Of a stretch of 57,201 nt of DNA, positions 8,514-17,951 are shown one piece after another. The notes beneath the pieces are model-generated. The model made no database searches, had not been told where the DNA came from, and saw only the letters and a list, made by a program, of their open reading frames with translations. Made by a program: the position numbers and the translations under genes. Every line of letters starts with the position of its first letter. Positions within the stretch are counted from its first letter, which is position 1. This DNA comes from Pseudomonas sp. (GTDB lineage: Bacteria > Pseudomonadota > Gammaproteobacteria > Pseudomonadales > Pseudomonadaceae), in NCBI GenBank assembly GCA_030699825.1, contig JAUYKV010000060.1, positions 1 to 57,201 on the forward strand. Direction: 5' to 3'.

Positions 8514-9626
8514 ATGGCGCAATGCCCCAGCCACTGCATTTCCCCCGCCGAACTCGAAGCCCGCCTGCGCCTGCACAGCCTGCCGGAGCTTGGGCCGCGG
8601 CGTTTTCGCAAATTGCTCAGCGCCTTCGACAGCGCCTCCGCGGCCCTCAGCGCGCCAGCCAGTGCCTGGCGTTCGCTGGGCTTGCCGGCCGCCTGCGCCG
8701 AACCGCGGCGCAGCAGCGAGGTGCGTGAGCGCGCCGCCGCTGCCCTGGTCTGGCTGGAGGCCGAGCGCCATCATCTGTTGATGTGGGACGACCCCACGTA
8801 TCCGGGGCTGCTCGCCGAACTCAATGATGCACCGCCCCTGCTCTACGTGGCCGGCGATCCGCGGTTGCTCGAGCTGCCGCAACTGGCCATGGTCGGCAGC
8901 CGCCGCGCCTCACAGCCGGGGCTGGATACCGCGCACAGCTTCGCCCGCAGCCTGGCTGCCGGTGGCTTCGTGATCACTAGCGGCCTGGCGTTGGGCATTG
9001 ATGGCGCGGCCCATCGAGGCGCACTGGATGTGGCGGGCAAAACCATCGCGGTACTCGGTACCGGCCTGCAGTGCCTGTATCCGGCGCGGCACCGGCAATT
9101 GGCCGCGGACATCGTCGAGCATGGTGGCGCGCTGGCGTCCGAGTTGCCGCTGGATTGCCCGCCGCACGCGAGCAATTTCCCGCGGCGCAACCGCATCATC
9201 AGTGGCCTGTCCCTCGGCGTGCTGGTGGTCGAGGCCAGTCCGTCCAGCGGCTCGCTGATCACCGCGCGGCTGGCGGCTGAGCAAGGCCGCGAGGTCTATG
9301 CCATTCCCGGTTCGATCCACCACCCCGGCGCGCGCGGCTGTCATCAGTTGATCCGCGACGGCGCCGTGCTGGTGGAAAGCATTGCGCATATTCTCGAAGC
9401 GCTGCGCGGCTGGCAGCTGCAGCCGCCGTTGGCGAGCGAGGCGAGCCCGGTTCAGCGCTTCGAGCACCCGCTGCTCGACCTGCTGCATGCGGCGCCGCAC
9501 AGCAGCGAAGCCCTGGCGGCAGTCAGCGGCTGGCCGTTGTCGCAGGTGCTGGCGGCCCTCACCGAGATGGAGCTGGATGGCCATATCGCCTGCGAAGGTG
9601 GACGCTGGGTGGGCCGCGCCCGCTAG
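8514..9626 (+). CDS. dprA: DNA-processing protein DprA
   Basis: DprA binds incoming single-stranded DNA during natural transformation and loads RecA. The 370-residue protein has an N-terminal SAM-like helical region, the Rossmann-type core with VGSRRAS, SGLALGIDGAAHRGA, GTGLQCLYPARH and FPRRNRIISGLS motifs, and a C-terminal winged helix (about the last 60 residues). AAGGA at 8501-8505 is 8 bases from ATG 8514; an ATG at 8505 overlaps that ribosome site and would add only three residues. Length fits the family. Confidence 0.95.
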   Translation: MAQCPSHCISPAELEARLRLHSLPELGPRRFRKLLSAFDSASAALSAPASAWRSLGLPAACAEPRRSSEVRERAAAALVWLEAERHHLLMWDDPTYPGLLAELNDAPPLLYVAGDPRLLELPQLAMVGSRRASQPGLDTAHSFARSLAAGGFVITSGLALGIDGAAHRGALDVAGKTIAVLGTGLQCLYPARHRQLAADIVEHGGALASELPLDCPPHASNFPRRNRIISGLSLGVLVVEASPSSGSLITARLAAEQGREVYAIPGSIHHPGARGCHQLIRDGAVLVESIAHILEALRGWQLQPPLASEASPVQRFEHPLLDLLHAAPHSSEALAAVSGWPLSQVLAALTEMELDGHIACEGGRWVGRAR

Positions 9627-9648
9627 CTTGGATACACTGCGGCATTTT

Positions 9649-9790
9649 ACAGGCCGTTGAAAAATGTAGGCGAGGCAGCCAAGACAAGGCAAAAATGGCC
9701 GAAAAAGCGGAGTTTACGTGTTGTAAATGAGCATTTTGAGGCCATTTTTAACGCAGTATTGGCAACGTAGATAGTTTTTCAACGGTCTGT
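9649..9790. mobile_element. MITE-like element (family 1), copy between dprA and tsaC
   Basis: The 142-bp unit has terminal inverted repeats: ACAGGCCGTTGAAAAA at the left, and ACAGACCGTTGAAAAAC read inward from the right. Inside are AAAATGGCC and GGCCATTTTT arms around a segment containing AGTTTACGTG and GTAAATGAGCATTT. A longer relative with the same ends and core lies at 39513-39769 inside gspH. It encodes nothing, so it would need a transposase in trans (inference). It ends 18 bases before the tsaC start and so may alter that gene's leader. Confidence 0.75.
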
Positions 9791-9807
9791 TAGCGGGAGA
9801 GCAGTGA

Positions 9808-10365
9808 ATGGTTAGCCGTTGGCAGATACAGCAGGCAGCGCGCGTGGTGCGGCAGGGTGGAATAATTGCTTACCCGACCGAGGCGGTGTGGGGCCTGGGC
9901 TGCGATCCGTGGAACGAACTCGCGGTGGAACGACTCCTGGCGCTGAAAGAGCGACCAATGAACAAGGGCCTGATTCTGGTGGCGGACAGCATTGGCCAAT
10001 TCGATTTTCTCCTCGAAGATCTGCCGGAGATCTGGCGAGACCGCCTGGCCAGCACCTGGCCGGGACCAAATACCTGGCTGGTACCGCATCAGCAGCGCCT
10101 GCCCGAGTGGATCACCGGCGAACACAGCAGCGTCGCCTTGCGCGTCAGCGATCATCCGCTGGTGCGCGAACTCTGCGCCCTCACCGGCCCGTTGGTGTCG
10201 ACCTCGGCCAATCCGGCCGGACGCCCGGCGGCCCGCTCGCGCCTGCGAGTCGAGCAGTACTTCCCGCGGCAACTGGACAAGGTGCTCGGTGGTACCCTGG
10301 GCGGGCGCAAGAACCCCAGCCTGATCCGCGACCTGATTAGCGGCGATGTGATCCGACCGTCCTGA
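9808..10365 (+). CDS. tsaC: Threonylcarbamoyl-AMP synthase TsaC (YrdC/RimN)
   Basis: TsaC makes threonylcarbamoyl-AMP from threonine, bicarbonate and ATP for the t6A modification of tRNAs that read ANN codons. This 185-residue single-domain protein shows the YrdC fold signatures: [13 protein letters not shown] near the N-terminus, the [10 protein letters not shown] loop and the [11 protein letters not shown] motif. There is no C-terminal Sua5 domain, as expected of TsaC. The short leader follows a MITE-like element directly. Confidence 0.95.
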   Translation: MVSRWQIQQAARVVRQGGIIAYPTEAVWGLGCDPWNELAVERLLALKERPMNKGLILVADSIGQFDFLLEDLPEIWRDRLASTWPGPNTWLVPHQQRLPEWITGEHSSVALRVSDHPLVRELCALTGPLVSTSANPAGRPAARSRLRVEQYFPRQLDKVLGGTLGGRKNPSLIRDLISGDVIRPS

Positions 10366-10389
10366 TTGAACGCGGCGTATGCGCAGGCC

Positions 10390-10443
10390 GGCTGCAATCC
10401 GGGAAGATGACCCCGGATTGCGCTGCACTTATCCGGGCTACGG
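10390..10443. repeat. Palindromic repeat with GCAATCCGGG arms
   Basis: GCTGCAATCCGGG and CCCCGGATTGCGC are inverted arms around a short loop, followed by TTATCCGGGCTAC. A related unit is at 47302-47364 after gspD. It lies between the convergent tsaC and qor genes and could act as a bidirectional transcript end, but has no T-run. Confidence 0.6.
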
Positions 10444-10476
10444 GGCTTTCTTACGGCTTACGACTTGTAGCTGCTC

Positions 10477-11454
10477 TTAAGGCAGCAGAATGGTCGAGCC
10501 GGTGGTCTGCCGGGCGCTTAGCGCCGCTTGTGCAACTGCGGCATCCTTGAGCGCATAGCGGTTGCTGATCTCCACCTTGAGCTGACCGCTTTCGATCATG
10601 CCGAACAGTTCGTCGGCCATCATCTGCAGGCGCTCCGGCGTATCGGCGTAGCCGGCCAGAGTCGGGCGGGTGACGAACAGCGAACCCTTCTGCGCGAGGA
10701 TACCCAGATTGACGCCGCTGACCGCGCCCGAGGCATTGCCGAAGCTGACCAGCAGGCCGCGCGGGGCGACGCAGTCGAGGGAGATTTCCCAGGTGTCCTT
10801 GCCGACTCCGTCATACACCACCGGGCACTTATAGCCATCGGTCAGCTCCAGCACGCGCTGGGCGACGTCCTCGTGGCTGTAATCGATGGTCGCCCAGGCG
10901 CCCTGCTCGATTGCCCGCGCGGCTTTCTCGGCCGAGCTGACGGTGCCGATCAGCTTGACCCCCAGCGCCTTGGCCCACTGGCAGGCGAAGGAGCCGACGC
11001 CACCGGCGGCGGCATGGAACAGGATGGTTTCGCCGCCCTTGAGCGGGAATGTCTGGCGCAACAGGTACTGCACGGTCAGACCCTTGAGCATCACCGCCGC
11101 GGCCTGTTCGAAGCTGATCGCGTCAGGCAGCTTGACCAGCTTGCTCGCCGGCAGCACGTGCAGTTCGCTGTAGGCGCCCAGCGGGCCGGTGGCGTAGGCC
11201 ACGCGGTCGCCGACCTGGAACTGGCTGACCTGCGCGCCGACCGCCTCGACGATCCCCGCGCCCTCGTTGCCCAGGCCCGACGGCAGCGCCGCTGGCGGAT
11301 ACAGGCCACTGCGGAAGTAGGTGTCGATGAAGTTCAGGCCGATCGCCTGATTGTGCACGCGGACCTCGTGGGGGCCGGGTGCGGCTGGCTGGTAGTCGCG
11401 GTACTCGAGGACTTCGGGGCCGCCGTGGCTGCTGAATTGAATATGCTTGGCCAT
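10477..11454 (-). CDS. qor: NADPH:quinone reductase, zeta-crystallin type
   Basis: A 325-residue zinc-independent medium-chain dehydrogenase that reduces quinones with NADPH. It starts MAKHIQFSSHGGPEVLEYRD, has the GroES-like domain first and the cofactor motif HAAAGGVGSFACQWAKALG near residue 150. The structural zinc cysteines of alcohol dehydrogenases are absent, as in the QOR branch. ATG 11454 follows AAGGAG and is preferred over extensions running into the hemF leader. It diverges from hemF, as in P. aeruginosa PA0023-PA0024. Confidence 0.94.
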   Translation of the reverse strand: MAKHIQFSSHGGPEVLEYRDYQPAAPGPHEVRVHNQAIGLNFIDTYFRSGLYPPAALPSGLGNEGAGIVEAVGAQVSQFQVGDRVAYATGPLGAYSELHVLPASKLVKLPDAISFEQAAAVMLKGLTVQYLLRQTFPLKGGETILFHAAAGGVGSFACQWAKALGVKLIGTVSSAEKAARAIEQGAWATIDYSHEDVAQRVLELTDGYKCPVVYDGVGKDTWEISLDCVAPRGLLVSFGNASGAVSGVNLGILAQKGSLFVTRPTLAGYADTPERLQMMADELFGMIESGQLKVEISNRYALKDAAVAQAALSARQTTGSTILLP

Positions 11455-11497
11455 ACAAGGCTCCTTGCTGCAGGGGGTTCGACCGAACCGCCGATGA

Positions 11498-12559
<1,062 letters not shown>

Positions 12560-12679
12560 GTCGTGATACGTAGGATGGGTCGGGCCGCGCAGGTTAGCCG
12601 CCAGCGCTACACTCGAATCAAGGCAGCGGTTTTGCGTGCGGCGTAACCCATCAATGCGTTGTGCCTGCCGACGCCGTGT

Positions 12680-12750
12680 TGGGTTACGCGGCGTCTTATA
12701 CCGTTGTATATATCTGATGAGTGAGTGCGCCGCTAACCCAACCTACGAGC
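12680..12750. repeat. Palindromic repeat before aroE
   Basis: GTTGGGTTACGCGGC and GCCGCTAACCCAAC form inverted arms around an A/T-rich loop with TTGTATATATCTGA. The same arms occur in reverse order at 13634-13706, after aroE. The 233-base gap between hemF and aroE also holds GGATGGGTCGGGCCGCGCAG, a motif repeated after 28970. Nothing coding is seen in the gap. Confidence 0.6.
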
Positions 12751-12792
12751 TGGCTGGCTCCTACAGAAGGCCCTATCGATAGAGGATTCCCC

Positions 12793-13614
12793 ATGGACCG
12801 CTACGGCGTATTCGGCAACCCCATCGCGCACAGCAAGTCGCCGATAATTCACCGGCTGTTCGCCGCGCAGACCGGCGAGCAGCTGAGCTACGAGGCGCTG
12901 CTCGCGCCGCTGGACGACTTCGCCGGTTTCGCCCGGCACTTCTTCGTCGCGGGCAAGGGCGCCAACGTCACCGTGCCGTTCAAGGAGCAGGCCTTTCAGT
13001 TGGCCGACAGCCTGACTGCGCGCGCCCGCCGCGCCGGCGCGGTGAACACTCTGAAGAAGCTGGATGATGGCAGCCTGCTCGGCGACAACACCGACGGCGC
13101 CGGGCTGGTACATGACCTGACGGTCAACGCCAGTTTCGGCCTGCGCGGCAAACGCATCCTCCTGCTGGGCGCCGGCGGGGCCGTGCGCGGGGTGCTCGAG
13201 CCCCTGCTGGCGCAGCAGCCGGCGGCCCTGGTGATCGCCAATCGCACGCTGGCCAAGGCCGAGCAACTGGCTCGCGAGTTCGCCGACCTGGGGCCGGTGG
13301 TGGCCTGCGCTTTCGACCGGATCGATGCGCCGGTCGATCTGATCGTCAACGGCACCTCGGCCAGCCTGGCCGGCGAGCTGCCGCCGCTGGCGGCGAGCCT
13401 GATCAGGCCCCATCACACGCTGTGCTACGACATGATGTACGCCAGGCAGCCAACCGCCTTCAACCGCTGGGCCGCCGAGCAGGGCGCGGCGCACACCCTG
13501 GATGGCTTGGGCATGCTGGTCGAGCAGGCCGCCGAGGCGTTCTTCCTCTGGCGCGGGGTGCGCCCGGACAGCGAGCCGGTACTGGCCGAGTTGCGCCGCT
13601 CGCTCGCGACCTGA
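12793..13614 (+). CDS. aroE: Shikimate dehydrogenase
   Basis: AroE reduces 3-dehydroshikimate with NADPH in aromatic amino acid synthesis. The 273-residue protein shows NPIAHSKSP (9-17), catalytic K64 in TVPFKEQA, D101 in DNTDGAG, the NADP-binding [11 protein letters not shown] and NRT motifs, and the C-terminal [11 protein letters not shown] helix. ATG 12793 is preceded by AGAGGA; a longer in-frame version would start inside the upstream palindrome and add residues that do not fit the family. Confidence 0.96.
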   Translation: MDRYGVFGNPIAHSKSPIIHRLFAAQTGEQLSYEALLAPLDDFAGFARHFFVAGKGANVTVPFKEQAFQLADSLTARARRAGAVNTLKKLDDGSLLGDNTDGAGLVHDLTVNASFGLRGKRILLLGAGGAVRGVLEPLLAQQPAALVIANRTLAKAEQLAREFADLGPVVACAFDRIDAPVDLIVNGTSASLAGELPPLAASLIRPHHTLCYDMMYARQPTAFNRWAAEQGAAHTLDGLGMLVEQAAEAFFLWRGVRPDSEPVLAELRRSLAT

Positions 13615-13633
13615 ATACCCCGTTTTTTGGCGT

Positions 13634-13706
13634 AGATGTAGGTTGGGTTAGCGGCGTGCCCGGCTCACCCGAATAGCACTACGATCAAAGTCGCCGCGTA
13701 ACCCAA
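13634..13706. repeat. Palindromic repeat after aroE
   Basis: TAGGTTGGGTTAGCGGCGT and GTCGCCGCGTAACCCAACG are inverted arms. They are the same sequences as in the element before aroE, in the opposite order, so aroE is bracketed by a pair of related palindromes. It lies between the convergent aroE and SulP genes. Confidence 0.6.
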
Positions 13707-13785
13707 CGCAGTGCCGGCGAGCTCATCGCCACGACGGCCCCTGCCGGAATCGCGTTGGGTTTCGCGCAGCCCAGCCTGCCTGAGC

Positions 13786-15354
13786 CTAATCCTCGAACTG
13801 CACCGGGCACAGCTCGGCGCCTTCGAGCTTCTGGATTTCCTCGATCACCTGGGGCCGGGCGCGGCGCAGGATCAGGCGGCGATCCTCCGCGAGCAGCCGC
13901 CGCGCCTCCTGATGGAGCATCTCCACCCCGGCGTAGTCGATGAAGTTGACGTGGTGCGCGTCGATGATCACCCGCTCGCCCTTGCTGCGCTGGATGAGCT
14001 GTTGCAGGTAGTGGCAGGCGCCGAAAAAGATCGAGCCCTCGACGCGCAACAGTTCTTCCTCGCCCTCCTGCCAGAATTTCACCCGCGGCTGCGAGGTGCG
14101 CTTGAGGTAGAAGAACAGCGAGGCCAGCACCCCGGCATAGATCGCCGTCTGCAGCTCCAGCAGCAGGGTGGCGAGCAGGGTCAGCAGCATCACCAGAAAC
14201 TCCGAGCGGCTGACCCGGAACAGCGCGCGCACCCCGGCAACATCCACCAGGCCCCAGCAGATCAGGAGGATGCTCGCGGCCATGCTCGGCAGCGGGATGT
14301 GCGCGATCAGGTTGGCGCCGAGCAGGGCGAACAGCGCCACCAGCAGTGCGGAAAACACCCCGGCCAGGGGCGAGCGTGCGCCGGCCTGCAGGTTCAGCGC
14401 CGAGCGGGTGAAGGAGCCGGCCGACAAGGAGGCGGAGAACCAGGGGCCGATCAGGTTCGACAGACCCTGGGCGCGCACTTCCTGGTTGGCGTCGAGAAAC
14501 TGCTGGGATCTGCCGGCCAGGGCGCGGGCGATCGACAGGCTGGTGACCAGGCCGAGCATGCCGCAGGCCACCGCCGCCGGCAGCAGCTGCAGCACGCTCG
14601 CCAGCTCGAAGCGCAGCGGGCTGAACGGCGGCAGGCTCCCCTCGAAGGCGCTGACCAGGGCGATGCCGCCGAGCTGGGCCGGCCACGCCAGCACGACCAG
14701 GCTGCCGGCGACGATGCCGATCAGCAGGGCTGGCAAGCGCGGCCACAGGCGCCTGACCAGCAGGCTGACGCCGAGGGTGAAGCCGGCCACGGCCAGGGCG
14801 CGCCAGTCGGTTTCCGCCAGGTGCTGGCCAATATTGAGCATGGTCGCCAGCGCCGTGGCCTGGCTGGGCACGCTGATGCCGAGCAGGTTGGGCAACTGGC
14901 CGAGGGCGATGACCACGGCCGCGCCCAGGGTGAAGCCGAGCACCACCGAGTGCGAGACGAAATTCACCAGGGCACCGAAGCGCAGCAGGCCGAGCAGCCA
15001 CTGGAACAGCCCGGCGAGAAAGGTCAGCAGCAGGATCAGGGCGATAAAGTCGTCGCTGCCGGGCGTCGCCAGTGGGCTGACGCTGGTGAACAGGACGATG
15101 GAAATGGCCGCGGTCGGCCCGCAGATCAGGTGCCAGGACGATCCCCACAGGCAGGCGATGATCACCGGCACTATGGCCGCATACAGGCCGTACTCGGCCG
15201 GCAGCCCAGCGATCAGGGCGTAGGCGATTGATTGCGGCAAGGCCAGGATGGCGCCACTGAGGCCCACCAGCAGATCGCTGGCGAGGCTGCGCTTGCTGGT
15301 GTTGGGCAACCAGCGCAGGAACGGCAGCAGGGTCTGGCGGCTGGGTAGCGGCAT
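13786..15354 (-). CDS. SulP family anion transporter with STAS domain
   Basis: A 522-residue inner-membrane protein with about 10-12 hydrophobic segments (PQSIAYALIAGLPAEYGLYA is the SulP signature) and a C-terminal STAS domain of about 100 residues (RVEGSIFFGACHYLQQL, IDAHHVNFIDYAGVEML). SulP proteins move sulfate, bicarbonate or other anions. It follows the choline-sulfate genes on the same strand, so sulfate or a sulfate ester is a reasonable substrate (inference). Start ATG 15354 places the first membrane segment at the usual distance; an upstream in-frame ATG (15447) gives an unusual basic extension. Confidence 0.88.
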   Translation of the reverse strand: MPLPSRQTLLPFLRWLPNTSKRSLASDLLVGLSGAILALPQSIAYALIAGLPAEYGLYAAIVPVIIACLWGSSWHLICGPTAAISIVLFTSVSPLATPGSDDFIALILLLTFLAGLFQWLLGLLRFGALVNFVSHSVVLGFTLGAAVVIALGQLPNLLGISVPSQATALATMLNIGQHLAETDWRALAVAGFTLGVSLLVRRLWPRLPALLIGIVAGSLVVLAWPAQLGGIALVSAFEGSLPPFSPLRFELASVLQLLPAAVACGMLGLVTSLSIARALAGRSQQFLDANQEVRAQGLSNLIGPWFSASLSAGSFTRSALNLQAGARSPLAGVFSALLVALFALLGANLIAHIPLPSMAASILLICWGLVDVAGVRALFRVSRSEFLVMLLTLLATLLLELQTAIYAGVLASLFFYLKRTSQPRVKFWQEGEEELLRVEGSIFFGACHYLQQLIQRSKGERVIIDAHHVNFIDYAGVEMLHQEARRLLAEDRRLILRRARPQVIEEIQKLEGAELCPVQFED

Positions 15355-15537
15355 GCGGTGTCGCTCTTCGGTGGCGTGGACAGTGCTTGTACGATGCTCG
15401 CGTGGGCGCCCGCTGCGGGGGAGATCGGTGCGCAGCGGTGGGATCAACCCTACGCAATCCGGACGGTTAATTCAAAGCCGGTTCGGCGGCCGATGTCTTC
15501 GCGGATGACATCAACCCCCCGGCAAGGCGCCGGCGGT

Positions 15538-16893
15538 TCATCCTGGCGATTCCTGGCAGGCACCTGTCTGCGCAGTATCACAGCACTGCCTGAGCGTCAG
15601 CCCACTGCCGCAGCGGCAGGGTCGATTGAGGTCGGATCCCGGACTGCTGCGGCGGGAGGCCAGTAGCGGCATGATCGAGGCCGCGGGGCGGCCATGGCGA
15701 ATGAAGTGCGCCATCGTGTCAAGAAAGGGGCCTGCATGGGTGAAGAATCGGCGGTAGGCGGCGCAGAAATAGTTGAGCCCTTCCTCTGCGCTGGCGCTGT
15801 TCGCCAGGAAGCGGTGCTTGGGACAACCGCCATTGCACGCGAAGCGGTATTCGCATTCGTGGCAACGGCGCGGCAGGCTCGTGCGCTTGTCCTCGCCGAA
15901 GCGGCGTAACGCCGTGCTGGCGGCCAGCTCCCCAATCGGTTGCTGCATGATGTTGCCGAGGCGGTATTCGGGATAGACATAATGGTCGCAGGCGTAGAGG
16001 TCGCCATTGTGTTCAAGTGCCAGGCCCCGCCCGCAGGTTTGCGCGAAGATGCATAACGCGGCGGGTCCACCCAGCCACAGGCCCAATTGTACGTCGAAGA
16101 GTTGAACGAAGACCCGCCCGACGTCGTGGCGAACCCATTCGTCGAAAATGGCGCAGAGGAAATCCCCGTACTCCAGGGGGCGCACGCTCCAGGGTGTTAC
16201 TTGCATGGATCCGTTGTCCGGCACGCCCTCCGCCGGGCCGGCGAGGCATCCCTGCGGGCCGCTGCGTTCGACTACCGGAATAAATTGCATGAAGGTCACG
16301 CCGCACTCGCGCAGGAAGCGGTAGACCTCGAGCGGCTGGCTCACGTTGTCGTGGTTGACCGTCACCAGCACGTTGAACTCGACCTGCTGCGCCTGCAGCA
16401 GATCGAGCGCCGCCATGACCCGGGTAGAAGTCGCGTGGCCGCGCCGGTCGCGGCGATGGTTGTCATGCAGGCTGGGCGGTCCGTCAATGCTGAGGCCGAC
16501 CAAAAAATTATGCTGGCGCAAGAACTTCGCCCATTGCACGGTCAGCAAGGTGCCATTGGTTTGTAGCGTGTTGCGGATCGTTTTGCCTGCGGGCAGGTAC
16601 TGTTCTTGCAGCTTCACGATGCGGGCGAAGTAGTCGAGCCCGAGCAGGGTTGGTTCGCCGCCCTGCCAGGAAAACCAGATCTCGGGAACCCCGGCGGCGT
16701 CCTGCGAGGCGATGTAATCGGCAATGAAGCGTTCGAGCACGGCGTCGCTCATCCGGAACTTCTGCTCCTGCGGATAGAGACGCTCCTTCTCGAGGTAATA
16801 GCAATAAGTACAAGCGAGGTTGCAGCGCGGGCCGATCGGCTTGCTCATGACATGAAAGGGCCCTGCCGCGGGTTGTCCGGCAATGGATGACAT
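15538..16893 (-). CDS. Anaerobic-type sulfatase maturase (radical SAM/SPASM) with SEC-C tail
   Basis: A 451-residue radical SAM enzyme. C24-NLA-C28-TY-C31 holds the SAM-binding 4Fe-4S cluster; a SPASM-type cysteine set follows (CGRGLALEHNGDLYACDHY, CHECEYRFACNGGCPKHRF, then FC). Relatives (anSME, AtsB) oxidise the active-site Cys or Ser of sulfatases to formylglycine without oxygen (known). The last ~25 residues, PCRCGSGLTLRQCC, are a SEC-C zinc motif, uncommon in this family as far as I know. It lies 61 bases after the choline-binding gene and downstream of betC, whose product carries a C-G-P-S-R site, so BetC is the probable client (inference). Confidence 0.88.
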   Translation of the reverse strand: MSSIAGQPAAGPFHVMSKPIGPRCNLACTYCYYLEKERLYPQEQKFRMSDAVLERFIADYIASQDAAGVPEIWFSWQGGEPTLLGLDYFARIVKLQEQYLPAGKTIRNTLQTNGTLLTVQWAKFLRQHNFLVGLSIDGPPSLHDNHRRDRRGHATSTRVMAALDLLQAQQVEFNVLVTVNHDNVSQPLEVYRFLRECGVTFMQFIPVVERSGPQGCLAGPAEGVPDNGSMQVTPWSVRPLEYGDFLCAIFDEWVRHDVGRVFVQLFDVQLGLWLGGPAALCIFAQTCGRGLALEHNGDLYACDHYVYPEYRLGNIMQQPIGELAASTALRRFGEDKRTSLPRRCHECEYRFACNGGCPKHRFLANSASAEEGLNYFCAAYRRFFTHAGPFLDTMAHFIRHGRPAASIMPLLASRRSSPGSDLNRPCRCGSGLTLRQCCDTAQTGACQESPG

Positions 16894-16954
16894 CAGGGTT
16901 TCCTCGTGCTGTTGTGCTTGTCATGGGAGCCGGCGGCCGCGCCACGCGATTGAA

Positions 16955-17881
16955 TCAAAGGCGCGCTTTCACCGCCGCCAGACCGTTGCCGCCATCGCGG
17001 CTGCTGACACCTTGCAGCCAGCCGTCGAGAACCGCCGGATTGGCCTGCAGCCAGGCCTTGATCGCTTCGGCATTGCTCGCCTGCTTGCTCAGCACCTTGT
17101 CCATGATGGCGTTTTCCATCTCCTGGGTGAAACTCAGGTTGCTCAGCAGCTTGCCGACATTCGGGCACTCTGAGGCGTAGCCCTTGCGGGCCAGGGTGTT
17201 GACGCTGCCGCTTGCACCGAAGTATTTCTCGCCGCCCTTGAGGTACTGCATGTCGTAGTTGACGTTCATCGGGTGCGGGGTCCAGCCGAGGAACACCACG
17301 AACTGCTCGCGTTTCACCGCGCGGCCGACCTGCACCAGCATCGCCTGCTCGCTGGACTCCACCAGCTTCCAGTCGCCCAGGCCGAACTCGTTGGCGGCGA
17401 TCATCTGCTTGATCGACTCGTTGGCCGGCGCGCCCGAGGCGATACCGTAGAGCGTCTTGTCGAACTGGTCGGCGTGCTTGTCCAGATCGGCGAAGGTCTT
17501 CACTCCGGCTGCATAGGCATAGGAAGGCACTGCCAGGGTGTACTCGGTGCCGCTGAGATTTTCATTGAGCTTGTCCACCTCGCCGGTGGCCACGAACTTG
17601 TCGTAGTTGCTCTGCTGCGCCGGCATCCAGTTGCCGAGAAAGACATCGACCTGGCCCTTGTGCATACCGGCGAAGATGATCGGCACGGCGAGGATTTGGG
17701 TCTGCACCCTGTAGCCCAGGCCATCGAGCAGGAAGCTGGCGATGCCGTTGGTCACGGCGATATCGCTCCAGCCCGGATCGCCCAGTTTCACCGTGCTGCA
17801 ACTGGCGTCTTCGGCCTGGGCGTGGAAGGTGCCGGCGGCCAATAACAGCCCGCCGAGAAATACTCTGGCTGATTTGTTCAT
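16955..17881 (-). CDS. choX: Choline ABC transporter periplasmic binding protein
   Basis: A 308-residue periplasmic solute-binding protein of the glycine-betaine/choline (OpuAC) class. The signal peptide MNKSARVFLGGLLLAAGTFH is cut near AQA-E. The mature part begins with the usual VKLGDPGWSDIAVTNGIA and contains a WxP segment (GWTPHPMN), giving the aromatic residues that form the cage around the choline cation. ATG 17881 follows AAGGGGA; a longer frame would overlap betC. It is 70 bases downstream of betC, consistent with capture of the choline freed by BetC. The ABC membrane and ATPase parts are not in the window. Confidence 0.9.
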   Translation of the reverse strand: MNKSARVFLGGLLLAAGTFHAQAEDASCSTVKLGDPGWSDIAVTNGIASFLLDGLGYRVQTQILAVPIIFAGMHKGQVDVFLGNWMPAQQSNYDKFVATGEVDKLNENLSGTEYTLAVPSYAYAAGVKTFADLDKHADQFDKTLYGIASGAPANESIKQMIAANEFGLGDWKLVESSEQAMLVQVGRAVKREQFVVFLGWTPHPMNVNYDMQYLKGGEKYFGASGSVNTLARKGYASECPNVGKLLSNLSFTQEMENAIMDKVLSKQASNAEAIKAWLQANPAVLDGWLQGVSSRDGGNGLAAVKARL

Positions 17882-17951
17882 GGGTTGTTTCCCCTTTTGT
17901 TTTATTGGTTGTAGTTGCACACGGGTTGTCTGTCGCGGCCGGTCTGCCCCG

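Noticed and set aside
13711..15231. Long open frame (506 codons) on the plus strand opposite the SulP gene
   Set aside because: It is rich in Q, G, A, R and H, has no motifs and mirrors the third-position G/C bias of the SulP transporter on the other strand, which has clear membrane and STAS signatures.
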